This document shows, one piece after another, positions 25,708 to 35,419 of a stretch of 64,000 nt of DNA (within the stretch, counting starts at the first letter, position 1; every line of letters starts with the position of its first letter). The stretch is from the NCBI RefSeq assembly GCF_001870905.1, contig NZ_LNDC01000103.1:24088-88087 (forward strand), read 5' to 3'. The stretch is from Geitlerinema sp. PCC 9228 (lineage in GTDB: Bacteria > Cyanobacteriota > Cyanobacteriia > Cyanobacteriales > PCC-9228). The notes below the pieces were generated by a model that ran no database searches, had not been told where the DNA came from, and worked only from the letters and a program-made list of their open reading frames with translations. A program made the position numbers and the translations under genes.

Positions 25708-26573
25708 TAGGGATTTGGCGAGGAATTGCTTTCTGGAATTGTTTGCGAGTTTTGTTTCTCGGGGAAATAAAACTCTAAGGCTCCATTATCTGTTCTAATT
25801 TTCGCTCCTAAATCGCGAATTTCTTGCAAAGCGCGTTGCTGGGTATATTTATCTTTTGTACGAACGGCTCTCGAATAAACATCTGCCCATCCCATCAACC
25901 GAATTTGTTTGCTTTTGGGATTTTTCTGTAAAAATTGGGCTCGTTGGCGGTAGCTTTGGGCATATCCGGGATATTCTTTTTGGTTGGGACTTTGTTCGAC
26001 CCAGTCAGCGGCTTTTTGGTAGGAGTGAATGGCACCTTCAATATCTCCTAGTAATAATAATTGGTCCATGGCTTTGTACACCCAAAGCAAAAAGGCACGT
26101 GGGTGCATGGTGGGGGTTAGTTTTTCGATGCCGCGATTGATATAGCGAACGGAAGTTTCTGGTTGGGCTTGATAGATGGAAATGCCGTTGGAAAGAAAAG
26201 GATAAATTTCTACAAAGCGAGGGTCGAGTTGGGTGATTAAATCGAAATGGTTGTCGTTGAGTTGATATCCGGTTGCGCGGCGAGCTTCCTTGTTGCCGAA
26301 GTATTGTAAATATCGCAAAAAGACCCAATCGGCAAGCAAGTTATCAAACCCAAAGGTAGGCATTCTTTTCATAACTTGCAATTGCAGTTGGATTTGTCTT
26401 TCTTGTTGGGTGGGTGTAATTTGGGAGGCAGATAAGTTGTCTTGCGACATTTTTTCTGATTGCATAGCCACAATCGTACCAGCTGCGATCGCAGCGATCG
26501 CGGGTGCTATCCAACCACCCAATCGCGACAGCCAACGCAACCTCGAATCTTGTTTGTTGCCTATAAATTCCAT
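25707..26573 (-). CDS. Membrane-anchored TPR-like protein, unknown function
   Basis: 288 aa. One N-terminal membrane anchor (WIAPAIAAIAAGTIVAM) precedes an all-helical body with TPR-like pairs (for example ISIYQAQPETSVRYINRGIE and GDIEGAIHSYQKAADWVEQS). The C-terminal tail is polar and ends at the MITE-like repeat. Conserved-looking blocks include FGFDNLLADWVFLRYLQYFG. The start at 26573 is preferred to the one at 26594 on composition. No catalytic motif. Probably a cyanobacterial conserved protein of unknown role. Confidence 0.75.
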   Translation of the reverse strand: MEFIGNKQDSRLRWLSRLGGWIAPAIAAIAAGTIVAMQSEKMSQDNLSASQITPTQQERQIQLQLQVMKRMPTFGFDNLLADWVFLRYLQYFGNKEARRATGYQLNDNHFDLITQLDPRFVEIYPFLSNGISIYQAQPETSVRYINRGIEKLTPTMHPRAFLLWVYKAMDQLLLLGDIEGAIHSYQKAADWVEQSPNQKEYPGYAQSYRQRAQFLQKNPKSKQIRLMGWADVYSRAVRTKDKYTQQRALQEIRDLGAKIRTDNGALEFYFPEKQNSQTIPESNSSPNP

Positions 26574-27039
26574 ATGAGGTTCTACCCTACACACCTTCCA
26601 TTTCCCGAGGAAATCCCAAGAAAAAATTGCAGCAAAAACCAGCGCTCAAATCATGCTGCTCTTATTTTACTGGCAATTTGCCGATTTGTTCGGCCTATAG
26701 AATGGCACAATGGACAGCAACATAGCTATCATAGGGGCATCAGCGATATGGAAACCGCTCGTGGCGGCTCGCTTCCCAAACTCCTACCAATCTAGGCATC
26801 GCCATAGCGATCGCAGCCACTTCCACACCACCAAAACAACTCAATACCGATGGTAATGGGTACCACCGCCCGTCGAACCAAAATGGCATTCAACCATGCT
26901 GGTACGCCAGTATTGCAGATGTACCCAGATATATGGGGAAACAGCCATTAGTCGAGGCTACGGCACTTGTTTCCGCTCTTGTACCGATGCCCAGCAATTC
27001 CAACTGGGCTGAGACTGTTGTATTTTTCCTGACCTACGT
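26574..27039. other. Divergent intergenic gap
   Basis: 466 bp separating two divergently transcribed genes. A small hairpin, GCCCAG (26991-26996) with CTGGGC (27006-27011), lies about 30 bp before the ctp start codon. No gene or tRNA was found. Confidence 0.4.
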
Positions 27040-28329
27040 ATGAACCGATCTTCTGGTAACACCCCATACCGTTCTTCCTGGCTGTTTAACAGCACCTTGG
27101 CAGCCACCACCCTCTCCTTGCTGGTTCCCTATGCAGCCCCAGTAGCGGCAGATAGCTTAGAAGATAGCCCCAAAGTAGTCATTGACGAAGCGTGGCAAAT
27201 CGTTTATCGCGAATTTGTTGATGGCGACTTCAACCAAGTCAACTGGCAGCAAGTACGCCAAGACCTGCTAGAGCAAGATTATAGCTCGCGCGAGCAAGCC
27301 TACGAAGCCCTGCGGGATGCTCTTTCCCAGCTGAACGATCCCTACACTCGTTTTCTCGATCCCCGACAGTTTCAACGGCTAGCCAGCCAAACTTCTGGCG
27401 AACTTTCCGGCGTAGGTGTACGTTTGGAAAGCGATGAAACCGGCGATCGCGTGCGCGTGGCGGAAGTGTTAAAAGAATCGCCTGCCTTAGAAGCGGGATT
27501 GCAAACCGGCGATCGCATTTTACAAATTAACGGTCGTTCCACCAAAGGCATGAGCCCCGAAGACGCAGCCAGACTCCTGCGTGGCGAAGTTGGTAGCTAC
27601 GTCAAAGTCAAAATCCAGCGTTTGAGCGACCAAACCCAAGAGCTCACCTTACGCCGGGAACGCATTACCATTCCTTCTGTAGCTACCCGTCTCAAGCGAG
27701 AAGACGACAACCGCATCGGCTACATTCGCATTAAAGAATTTAGCGCCCACGCTCCCGAGGAAACCCGCCAAGCCATTCAAAAACTGGAACAAGAGGGTGC
27801 CCAAGCGTTTGTATTGGATTTGCGCGGCAACCCCGGCGGTTTGTTGAATGCTAGCATTGAAATTGCTCGCATGTGGCTGCAATCGGGCACCATCGTCCGC
27901 ACAGTCGATCGCAGCGGCGAAAGCAAAATCAGCAACGCCAACCAACAAGCTATTACCAAATTGCCATTAGTCGTTTTGGTAGATAACAACTCCGCCAGCG
28001 CCAGCGAAATTTTAGCCGGTGCCATCCAAGACAACGAACGTGGTGTTGTGGTTGGGGAGGAAACCTTTGGCAAAGCCTTCGTGCAGTCAGTGCATTCCCT
28101 TTCCGACGGTTCGGGGATTGCGGTTACCATTGCCCATTACTACACCCCCGACGGTACGGATATAAGCAAAAAAGGCATCGTACCCGATATTGCTGTAGAT
28201 ATTTCCGCCGCGGAAAAACGCCAGTTAGATGACAATCCCAGTTCCCTAGCCACCAGCGAAGATCCCTACTACCAGCGCGCCGTTTCGCTGCTGCAAAAGG
28301 GGCAACCTTCCATTGCCAATCGCCAGTAG
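27040..28329 (+). CDS. C-terminal processing peptidase (S41, CtpA/CtpB type)
   Basis: 429-aa serine protease with an N-terminal signal peptide (TLAATTLSLLVPYAAPVAA). A PDZ domain (GVGVRLESDETGDRVRVAEV, then GLQTGDRILQING) is followed by the S41 core; the Ser/Lys dyad is in NNSASASE and EETFGKAFVQ. CtpA matures the D1 protein of photosystem II; cyanobacteria have several paralogues (CtpA, B, C) and motif reading alone does not say which this is. Expected in the lumen or periplasm. Confidence 0.92.
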   Translation: MNRSSGNTPYRSSWLFNSTLAATTLSLLVPYAAPVAADSLEDSPKVVIDEAWQIVYREFVDGDFNQVNWQQVRQDLLEQDYSSREQAYEALRDALSQLNDPYTRFLDPRQFQRLASQTSGELSGVGVRLESDETGDRVRVAEVLKESPALEAGLQTGDRILQINGRSTKGMSPEDAARLLRGEVGSYVKVKIQRLSDQTQELTLRRERITIPSVATRLKREDDNRIGYIRIKEFSAHAPEETRQAIQKLEQEGAQAFVLDLRGNPGGLLNASIEIARMWLQSGTIVRTVDRSGESKISNANQQAITKLPLVVLVDNNSASASEILAGAIQDNERGVVVGEETFGKAFVQSVHSLSDGSGIAVTIAHYYTPDGTDISKKGIVPDIAVDISAAEKRQLDDNPSSLATSEDPYYQRAVSLLQKGQPSIANRQ

Positions 28330-28438
28330 CTGTGGAGGAACTTTCCGGTTTTGGTGCGTTGGTCGATCTAGCGCACCCAACCGGTCGCCTTCGTGGCATG
28401 ATATTGGGGTAGCATGTTTTTAATCAAGACAAACTCCT

Positions 28439-29149
28439 ATGGCGATCGCGCAACCCGATATCGATCTGGCTCCCCTTATCGACCATTCCATCCTGATTCC
28501 CATCGCTACGCCGGAGCAGGTGAAGCAATATTGCCAACAAGCAGAACAATATCAATTTGCCAGCGTCTGCGTTTGCCCCACCCATGTGAGTCAAGCGGTA
28601 GAATGGCTCCATGGGAAGAAACCCCAAGTGTGTACGGTCATTGGCTTTCCTACCGGGGCAACCACATCGGCAACCAAACTTTACGAGGCGCAGGAAGCGG
28701 TAGAACGCGGCGCTAGCGAGTTGGATGTGGTGTTAAATTTGGGATGGATTAAAACCGGCGATAGCAAATCCCTGTATCGCGAAATTGCCCAAATTTGTGA
28801 GGAAACCGGGCAAACTGTGAAAGCAATTTTGGAAACCAATTTGCTGACCAACGATGAAAAACGCCTGGCAGCAGAGGTGTGTTTGGATGCTGGCGTGCAG
28901 TTTCTGAAAACTTGTACCGGTTGGAACGGTGGCGCTACCGTGGAGGATGTGAAGCTGCTGCACGATATTGCTCGCGGGAATATTGGGGTTAAAGCTTCCG
29001 GGGGAATTCGTACTTACGAACAGGCAGTGCGGTTGGTGATGGCGGGGGCAACCCGTTTGGGAACCTCTCGCGGTGTGGAATTGTTGCGCCAGCGCGATCG
29101 CGCTAACGAAATCAGCGAGGAAGAAGCATCTTCCCATGCCCAGTCATGA
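28439..29149 (+). CDS. deoC: Deoxyribose-phosphate aldolase
   Basis: 236-aa class I aldolase cleaving 2-deoxyribose 5-phosphate to glyceraldehyde 3-phosphate and acetaldehyde. Visible: [32 protein letters not shown], the Schiff-base lysine in [11 protein letters not shown], and [10 protein letters not shown]. Its end overlaps the recO start by four bases (ATGA), showing a two-gene operon; deoC-recO linkage recurs in cyanobacteria by my recollection. Confidence 0.95.
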   Translation: MAIAQPDIDLAPLIDHSILIPIATPEQVKQYCQQAEQYQFASVCVCPTHVSQAVEWLHGKKPQVCTVIGFPTGATTSATKLYEAQEAVERGASELDVVLNLGWIKTGDSKSLYREIAQICEETGQTVKAILETNLLTNDEKRLAAEVCLDAGVQFLKTCTGWNGGATVEDVKLLHDIARGNIGVKASGGIRTYEQAVRLVMAGATRLGTSRGVELLRQRDRANEISEEEASSHAQS

Positions 29150-30084
29150 ACAAAAGTTACAAGGCAGTGGGGATTAATTTAAAATCCTCCCCGCTGGGAG
29201 AGTCAGACCGACTGCTGACAATTTTAACGGCAGAATACGGGATTGTGCGTGCGATCGCGCCGGGGGCACGCAAACATAAATCTACCCTGCGCGGTCGCAG
29301 CGAGGTGTTTGTGGAAAACGAACTGTTGCTCTACCGCGGGCGATCGCTCCATCGCATCCAACAGGCGCAAACCCTGGCTTCCTACCCTAGTTTGAGCCAA
29401 AATTTGGGGAAACTAACTGTAGCCCAGTATTGGGCAGAGTTGGTGTTGGCACAGGCAGTGAGCGAACAACCCCAAACCGAATTGTACGAAATTCTCACCG
29501 AACACCTGCGCCGCTTGCACCAAATGAGTGCCCCCTCTGCTCAGACAGAAGTGCAGGCGTTGCTAGCTCGTTTGTGCCACGGCATCTATCACTTGCTGGC
29601 GGTGGGTGGGATTGCCCCCCAGTGTTTTCGCTGTACTTTCTCGCAACAAGCGATCGCGCCCCCAGAAACCACGGAGGAAACTTGGCAAGTGGGATTTAGC
29701 GCTGCCAGTGGTGGTATCGTCAGCTTGGCAGCGTTCGAGAAAACCCGAAATCGCCAGCAAAAGACCAGTTCCGCAACCAGTGGTACTTGCCGCGAAGCAC
29801 CTTCTTCCTACCGCACCGATCGCATCCCAGATAACCGTACGGGATGGCCACCGCTAACTGGTAAGCTGAATGCAGGAGAACTAGCCATGTTGCAGCAACT
29901 GCCCTCACCGCAACTGCCTGCAGAATGGCTCGTGCCTCCCGCAGCAACTTCCCCTTCCCACTGCCAAGGGCTTTCCGATTCTTGGCAAACCATAGAACAC
30001 CTGTTGCGTCAGTATGCCCAATATCATTTGGGAACGTCCATCCGCTCAGCCACCTTACTCAACGCTTGTATTACAATGTTTTAA
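29146..30084 (+). CDS. recO: DNA repair protein RecO
   Basis: 312-aa RecF-pathway mediator that helps load RecA on SSB-coated gaps. The N-terminal OB fold reads [20 protein letters not shown] and then [12 protein letters not shown]; the helical C-terminal region includes [19 protein letters not shown] with a pair of cysteines (CFRC) as in zinc-binding RecO. About 40-60 residues longer than E. coli RecO, because of a low-complexity insert after residue 195, as is common in cyanobacteria. Overlaps deoC by four bases. Confidence 0.92.
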   Translation: MNKSYKAVGINLKSSPLGESDRLLTILTAEYGIVRAIAPGARKHKSTLRGRSEVFVENELLLYRGRSLHRIQQAQTLASYPSLSQNLGKLTVAQYWAELVLAQAVSEQPQTELYEILTEHLRRLHQMSAPSAQTEVQALLARLCHGIYHLLAVGGIAPQCFRCTFSQQAIAPPETTEETWQVGFSAASGGIVSLAAFEKTRNRQQKTSSATSGTCREAPSSYRTDRIPDNRTGWPPLTGKLNAGELAMLQQLPSPQLPAEWLVPPAATSPSHCQGLSDSWQTIEHLLRQYAQYHLGTSIRSATLLNACITMF

Positions 30085-30221
30085 TCAAACACCATCGGGC
30101 AAAAGTTTAGAAACGCTAGACGCGGCCCGAGGCTCGTGACGAACCCTTTTTTTCGTTCTTATACTTTACATTTAGATTCCTTTTTGTCTGTTGTAAACAT
30201 TTTCTATCTTTTTTCCCAAGC

Positions 30222-31688
30222 ATGCCACGTTCTCCATTCGATCGCGAAACCCTAGAGTCCGACCACCCTTCCCACAATCGTCAAGGATCTGCTTCTACCA
30301 CCCTATCCAGTCGCCAGTATTCCCAATCTCCAACAGGCGATCGCGCCTCGGAAACAACGGAAACAGCAAAAACCTCTGCTGGCAGTAGCGAGGTAGAAAG
30401 CGAACAAGGATTTGCGCCGGTTTTGAAAAATCGCAACTTCCTTTTATTGTGGATCGGTCAAGTGTTTTCCCAATTGGCAGATAAAGTGTACTTGGTTCTG
30501 GCGATCGCGTTAATTGCCAGCCATTTCCAAGCTCCCGACCAAACCATCAGCGGTTGGGTCTCTGCCATTATGGTTGCCTTTACCATTCCCGCTGTTTTGC
30601 TGGGTTCCATTGCCGGCGTTTACGTCGATCGATGGTCGAAAAAAGGCGTTTTAGTGGTCACCAACCTGCTGCGCGGTGGATTGGTGTTGGTAATTCCCGC
30701 CTTGCTTTGGATTGCCGGTCAAGCAACGTGGGGTGGATTGCCCGTGGGATTTGAATTTCTCCTGGGCATTACCCTACTGGTTTCCGCCTTTACCCAATTT
30801 TTCGCCCCCGCCGAACAAGCCGCCATTCCCCTGTTGGTGAAACGGGAACGCTTGCTAGCTGCCAATTCCCTGTATACCACCACCATGATGGCTTCGGTGA
30901 TTATCGGTTTTGCCATCGGCGAACCCGCCCTGGCTGCCGCTGGTTCCTTACTCGGAGGTGGCGAACTCGGCAAAGAAATGCTGGTTGGTGGCGGTTACGC
31001 GATCGCGGGGATGATTCTCATTGCCGTCAAAACCCAAGAAAACCCCGATGCCAAATCCAGCGAATCCTCCCATGTCTGGCAAGACATTAAAGAAGGCGTC
31101 GCCTATCTCGGTAAAAACCGTCGGGTTCGCAGCGCCCTCATCCAGCTGATTATCCTCTTTTCCATTTTCGCCGCCCTCGCCGTTTTGGCCGTGCGGTTGG
31201 CAGAAATCATTCCCAACATTACTTCCTCGCAATTTGGATTCCTCCTCGCCGCCGGTGGTGTAGGCATGGCAGTTGGTGCCGGCTTTTTGGGCAACTTCGG
31301 GCAGCGACTTTCCCACCGTGCCCTCAGCTTGTATGGTTCCATCGGTATGGCAGTCTCGCTGGCGATGATTCCCCTGTTTACCGACCAACTTTTTGCCGTG
31401 GTGGGCATTATCGTCTTGTTGGGCATTGGTGCTTCTGTGGTGGGCATTCCCATGCAAACCACCATTCAGTCGGAAACCCCCGAAGAAATGCGCGGGAAAG
31501 TCTTCGGCTTGCAAAACAATGCCGTAAACATTGCCCTCAGTTTGCCCCTTGCCTTGGCAGGCGTTGCCGAAACAATTTTTGGATTGGATGCAGTTTTCTT
31601 AGGTTTGGCTGCTATTGTAATAGCAGGTGGGATGTTGAGTTGGTATATTTCCGATACCAGAACAAATACGCGGGAAAAAGCGGGATAA
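30222..31688 (+). CDS. MFS transporter
   Basis: 488 aa with about 12 hydrophobic segments. A 65-residue hydrophilic, Ser/Thr-rich N-terminal tail (as in SASTTLSSRQYSQSPTGD) precedes the first span (LLWIGQVFSQLADKVYLVLA). DRWSKKGVL after span 2 corresponds to the MFS motif A loop. Similar proteins are annotated as macrolide-efflux-type MFS exporters, but the substrate is unknown. It is followed 70 bp later by the dgdA-like gene in the same direction, so they may be co-transcribed. Confidence 0.88.
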   Translation: MPRSPFDRETLESDHPSHNRQGSASTTLSSRQYSQSPTGDRASETTETAKTSAGSSEVESEQGFAPVLKNRNFLLLWIGQVFSQLADKVYLVLAIALIASHFQAPDQTISGWVSAIMVAFTIPAVLLGSIAGVYVDRWSKKGVLVVTNLLRGGLVLVIPALLWIAGQATWGGLPVGFEFLLGITLLVSAFTQFFAPAEQAAIPLLVKRERLLAANSLYTTTMMASVIIGFAIGEPALAAAGSLLGGGELGKEMLVGGGYAIAGMILIAVKTQENPDAKSSESSHVWQDIKEGVAYLGKNRRVRSALIQLIILFSIFAALAVLAVRLAEIIPNITSSQFGFLLAAGGVGMAVGAGFLGNFGQRLSHRALSLYGSIGMAVSLAMIPLFTDQLFAVVGIIVLLGIGASVVGIPMQTTIQSETPEEMRGKVFGLQNNAVNIALSLPLALAGVAETIFGLDAVFLGLAAIVIAGGMLSWYISDTRTNTREKAG

Positions 31689-31758
31689 TAATTCTGCAGG
31701 CTCTTTTCCTGCTTTTTGTTCCTACTTGCTGAAATTTGCATCCGAACTGCGTACTGGC

Positions 31759-32979
31759 ATGCACGTCGCCTGGCTTGGAAAAAAATCTCCCTTTTGTGGC
31801 AATGTTACCTATAGCCGCGAAATCACCAATGCCCTATTAGACCGGGGCTACGAGGTGAGTTTCTTACATTTTGCTCAAGATCCGCCCGATCTTGAACCCC
31901 TGGCATCGGAAGTAGGTGCCAAAAATTTCGGGGAGCGAGACGCAGCCCCCCAGAGCAAGGCTCAAGACTCCAAATGGCCGGATTGCCCGGAGTTTACGCT
32001 GCCCTGTCTTTACAAATCCACCATTTATACCATCCCCACCCTACGGTCTAGTAAAGTCTTAACTAAGCTCCTGCAACAGTTGCAACCAGACTTGGTTCAT
32101 GCTTCGCTGACCTTGTCACCGTTGGACTTTGTTTTACCGGAAATTTGTGAAGAACTCAACCTACCTCTGGTAGCCACTTTTCATCCCCCCTTTGACAGCA
32201 AGCGTCGCAATCTCACCTCGGGCACCCAGCATTTAATGTACCAACTGTATGCCCCGTGGCTGGCTCGCTATGACCGCGCCATTGTCTTTTCTGCCGTGCA
32301 GCGAGATGTTTTGGTGCGGTTGGGCGTGCCCCAAGAACGGGTGGCGATCGTGCCCAATGGCGTCGATCCGTTAAAATATTCCCCAGGACCAAGCAATCTC
32401 AAGGAAGAATTCCAGGCAGAACGTATTTTTGTTTATCAAGGGCGGATTGCCGTCGAGAAAAACGTAGAAGCCCTGCTCAAAGCCTGGAAACAAAGCGAAA
32501 TGGGAGAAAACAGCAAACTGCTGCTGGTGGGAAATGGTCCTTTAAAAGATTCCCTCATGGCGACCTACGGTAAAGAACAGGGAGTTGTGTGGTTGGGCTA
32601 TATTTCCGACGAACAAGAACGCATTCGCATTTTACGAGGTGCCGATGTTTTTATTCTACCGTCGCTGGTAGAAGGGTTATCTCTATCGCTACTGGAAGCC
32701 ATGTCTTGCAGCGTTGCCTGTATGGCAACCGACACGGGAGCTGATGGCGAGGTTTTGCAAGATGGTGCTGGCGTGGTTCTAGATACCCAACAGGTGACCA
32801 CCCAGTTACGCACGCTACTCCCCTTATTCCGCGATCACCCAGAACTTACCAATTTGCTGGGTTACAAAGCCCGGCAGCGGGTTCTAGACCGCTATACGTT
32901 AAGTAAAAATATTACCCAATTGGAAACATTGTACCAAGAAGTCTTGGAACAACGGCAGGTGCGAGCGCCGGCTTCTTGA
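31759..32979 (+). CDS. dgdA: Glycosyltransferase family 4, DgdA-like (digalactosyldiacylglycerol synthase)
   Basis: 406 aa. The opening MHVAWLGKKSPFCGNVTYSR closely resembles Synechocystis DgdA (Slr1508) as I remember it. DgdA adds the second galactose to monogalactosyldiacylglycerol for thylakoid DGDG. The GT-B fold shows AIVPNGVDPLKY, VYQGRIAVEKN and the donor-site motif LPSLVEGLSLSLLEAMS with the E-x7-E pattern. The ATG at 31759 fits the family; an in-frame codon 11 residues earlier is rejected. There is no signal peptide, consistent with a peripheral membrane enzyme. If the DgdA call is wrong it is still a GT4 enzyme. Confidence 0.8.
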   Translation: MHVAWLGKKSPFCGNVTYSREITNALLDRGYEVSFLHFAQDPPDLEPLASEVGAKNFGERDAAPQSKAQDSKWPDCPEFTLPCLYKSTIYTIPTLRSSKVLTKLLQQLQPDLVHASLTLSPLDFVLPEICEELNLPLVATFHPPFDSKRRNLTSGTQHLMYQLYAPWLARYDRAIVFSAVQRDVLVRLGVPQERVAIVPNGVDPLKYSPGPSNLKEEFQAERIFVYQGRIAVEKNVEALLKAWKQSEMGENSKLLLVGNGPLKDSLMATYGKEQGVVWLGYISDEQERIRILRGADVFILPSLVEGLSLSLLEAMSCSVACMATDTGADGEVLQDGAGVVLDTQQVTTQLRTLLPLFRDHPELTNLLGYKARQRVLDRYTLSKNITQLETLYQEVLEQRQVRAPAS

Positions 32980-33032
32980 ATGTGACAGATGGGGAGATTG
33001 GGAAATTAGGAAATACGATTTCCTTTTGTCTT

Positions 33033-33434
33033 TCATCCCCCCATGCTTGATTTCTCCGCCAACTTCACCAAATCATCAATCCGCTTCAACCGAGGATTGC
33101 CGGCGAGGTAGCCAATGCCGCGATGTAGGTGTAGTAGAAACTGACGAGACAGGATTTCAGGATTGGTGATATCCAAGCCGTCGTTGCGGCAGCGTTGTTT
33201 TAACGCCACAATCAAGATATCCCCCATGTTGCCGCTGAAAACCGGCCAGCTCATTTCTAAATTGCTGTCAAGTTTGAGGGGAATGGGAGAAGGTGGGGAA
33301 GTTTCTGCTAGGGAATAGCAAAATGCCCAGCGACATAAAATATTCCACTGGTCGATTTTGGTGTATCGCTTTAACTTCACCAATTGGTCTTTTGCCATTT
33401 GTGACAAACGTATGCGTTCTACGGGTGGTTCCAT
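33033..33434 (-). CDS. dndE: DndE-like protein without a Dnd cluster
   Basis: 133 aa. DndE is a small protein of the DNA phosphorothioation system (DndABCDE) that binds nicked DNA. The start RIRLSQMAKDQLVKLKRYT and the NILCRWAFCYSLAE block match DndE. The C-terminal half (FLLHLHRGIGYLAGNP) also fits. None of dndB, dndC or dndD is in the window: neighbours are a lipid glycosyltransferase and a ParB-like gene. It may be an orphan copy or part of a split system elsewhere. ATG at 33434; divergent from the ParB-like gene. Confidence 0.8.
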   Translation of the reverse strand: MEPPVERIRLSQMAKDQLVKLKRYTKIDQWNILCRWAFCYSLAETSPPSPIPLKLDSNLEMSWPVFSGNMGDILIVALKQRCRNDGLDITNPEILSRQFLLHLHRGIGYLAGNPRLKRIDDLVKLAEKSSMGG

Positions 33435-33578
33435 AGGAGGGAAAGGATAGCGATGCAGCGATCGCTTATTGTAGCAAAATCTATTCCATTTCCCTATTTT
33501 CCTCCCCCATTCTGCTAATTAAAACTATAATATCCCGTGAAGCGAAATGTGCAGAACTGTCATAGCAGGAGGAGCCAC

Positions 33579-33875
33579 TTGTCTACCTATTTTCACGTAG
33601 CGTTGGAAATCGATCGCATTAACACCGATGCTATTGGCGATCGCATTAAATTCAATCACCAAAAAGCAGAATTTTATGCCCAACAAATGCAGGAAGGGGA
33701 TCGGTTTCCTCCCGTGACGGTATTTGACGACGGTTCCCATTATTGGTTGGCAGATGGTTTCCATCGGTTTTTTGCGGCTAAGGAAATTGGTGAAAAGGAT
33801 ATTGAAGTACGTTTGCGTAAGGGAAGCAAAGACGATGCGATTCGCCACTACGAAAAAATGCACGTTAACCGCTAA
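33579..33875 (+). CDS. Minimal ParB/Srx-fold protein (98 aa), TTG start
   Basis: A stand-alone ParB-type nucleotide-binding domain: LEIDRINTDAIGDRI, the QQMQEGDRFPPVTVF block and the motif WLADGFHRFFAAKEIG (ParB box II-like, G-x-x-R). It lacks the helix-turn-helix and dimerisation domains of chromosomal ParB. The best start is a TTG at 33579 with AGGAGGA at 33567-33573, five bases away; an ATG-type start upstream has no Shine-Dalgarno. It is divergent from dndE with about 140 bp between. Such domains can bind CTP or act as nucleases; the role here is unknown. Confidence 0.75.
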   Translation: MSTYFHVALEIDRINTDAIGDRIKFNHQKAEFYAQQMQEGDRFPPVTVFDDGSHYWLADGFHRFFAAKEIGEKDIEVRLRKGSKDDAIRHYEKMHVNR

Positions 33876-33906
33876 ACCTAATGACAGCAAAAGAAAACAT
33901 AGCCAA

Positions 33907-35247
33907 CTATCTCAACAACGCCGAAACAATGGAAGGCTGCACGCCAATGTGTTTGACCACCAACTGATGCAGCCAAATGTTCCACAGCGACCTGGTAAAT
34001 GCGGTAGCGATCGCGGCACCCAATACCCCCATGGTAGGAATGAACATAATATTTAAAACCACATTGATGCCCGCACAAGAACCAAACACCATGGCACATT
34101 GGTTTTGATGCCCTGTCATTTGCATGAGATATCCCACCGAACCGGCACCCACATTCACCAATTGTCCTAAAATCAAAACCAACATTGCCCCTTTCGCCGC
34201 CAAAAATTCTTCCCCAAACAAGCCCAAAACTTGGTGAGAAAAGACAACCAACCCTACAGCAATCGCCAAAGAAGGGAAAAACATCCAACGCGCCGCCGTG
34301 GAAACTAAAATTTGCAGGTCGCGGTGGTTGTCTTCGGCATACAAAGCTGCAAACGTGGGAGCTGATATGGCATTCACCGACATCAGTACAAAAGTCACCC
34401 AACCAGAAGTTTTCACAGCAGCACCGTAAATGCCCACAGAAAAAGAACCTGCGATCGCGCCTAGCATGAGAATATCGGTTTGGTTGAGTATCAGCATCGC
34501 CCCTTCTGCTAGCAAGATGGGAAACGACACGGAAAACCAAGTACGCCGTTCGTAGATCGGGGCATTCCATGTCGGGGGGAGGGGAATTTGGCGGCGAAAC
34601 CACCACAACTGGGCCACTGCGATCGCCAGCAAACTACCTGCAGTAATACCAAGAGCGGGAACATTTGTCAAGGAGAGAGAATGAAATTGTTGCCAAACCA
34701 ACGTTCCCGCCGCCACCAATACGGGAAATGCCACCAGAGAAGGAAAATACGCCAGCACCAACCGTCGAATTCCCCGCGCCATTTCCAACTGATGCCGCAC
34801 GAGGGCAAACAGGGGGACCATCCAAACCCCCAGCAGTAGAGAAATCCAAGGCAATTCCCAACGCCACCGCCACAGCCACACCACCACCGAACCGATCGTG
34901 GCAACCAGCAAACTCGATACAATCACATACCGCCAGCTGCCCCAAATAATTCCCTGCAAACGCCCCCAATCTTCTTTCACGCGATATTCGGGAATAAAAC
35001 GCAAGGCAGCGTTGGGCAATCCCAGGGAAGCGAGGGAGGATAAAAACGTTCCCATAGCAATAACAAACTCGTAAATGCCATATTCTGACGCTCCCATCCA
35101 CCGTGCCAGCAATACCTGCACGCCGTAGGCGATCGCAACGCCAGAAACTTGCAAACTCAAGGTAGTACCGACACCTAAAATAACTGGTGTTAGCAATTCT
35201 GGATGTTCGAGATTTTTAGTTACTTTCTCGATCGGCCATTTTTTCAT
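33907..35247 (-). CDS. Oligosaccharide flippase / polysaccharide exporter (MOP superfamily)
   Basis: 446 aa with about 12 membrane segments. The opening (ILGVGTTLSLQVSGVAIAYGVQVLLARWMGASEYGIYEFV) is the usual Wzx/RfbX-like signature, with ARWMGASEYG as the loop motif. It probably moves lipid-linked sugars across the membrane; it is not linked here to a polysaccharide cluster, only to the ParB-like gene (31 bp away, convergent). Confidence 0.88.
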   Translation of the reverse strand: MKKWPIEKVTKNLEHPELLTPVILGVGTTLSLQVSGVAIAYGVQVLLARWMGASEYGIYEFVIAMGTFLSSLASLGLPNAALRFIPEYRVKEDWGRLQGIIWGSWRYVIVSSLLVATIGSVVVWLWRWRWELPWISLLLGVWMVPLFALVRHQLEMARGIRRLVLAYFPSLVAFPVLVAAGTLVWQQFHSLSLTNVPALGITAGSLLAIAVAQLWWFRRQIPLPPTWNAPIYERRTWFSVSFPILLAEGAMLILNQTDILMLGAIAGSFSVGIYGAAVKTSGWVTFVLMSVNAISAPTFAALYAEDNHRDLQILVSTAARWMFFPSLAIAVGLVVFSHQVLGLFGEEFLAAKGAMLVLILGQLVNVGAGSVGYLMQMTGHQNQCAMVFGSCAGINVVLNIMFIPTMGVLGAAIATAFTRSLWNIWLHQLVVKHIGVQPSIVSALLR

Positions 35248-35419
35248 ATTTTCTCAACCAATAGAGTGAGCGATGCCCACCTCACAGATTGGAAAGATAG
35301 AATTCTAGGGAAACAGGGCATATAGTATGGTCTTAAAAATTGGCAACCAATAATTGGAGCGTTTTTGTAGGGGGGCAACGCGTGAGCACCTCTACTGATT
35401 CCAGGAGAATCATTGTGGT

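Noticed and set aside
33033..33875. A complete DNA phosphorothioation locus
   Set aside because: Only dndE is present; no dndB, dndC or dndD frame exists in the window.
33878..34606. 242-aa minus-strand frame overlapping the flippase gene
   Set aside because: Cys/Gly/Phe/Arg-rich with no motif; it is another frame of the flippase.
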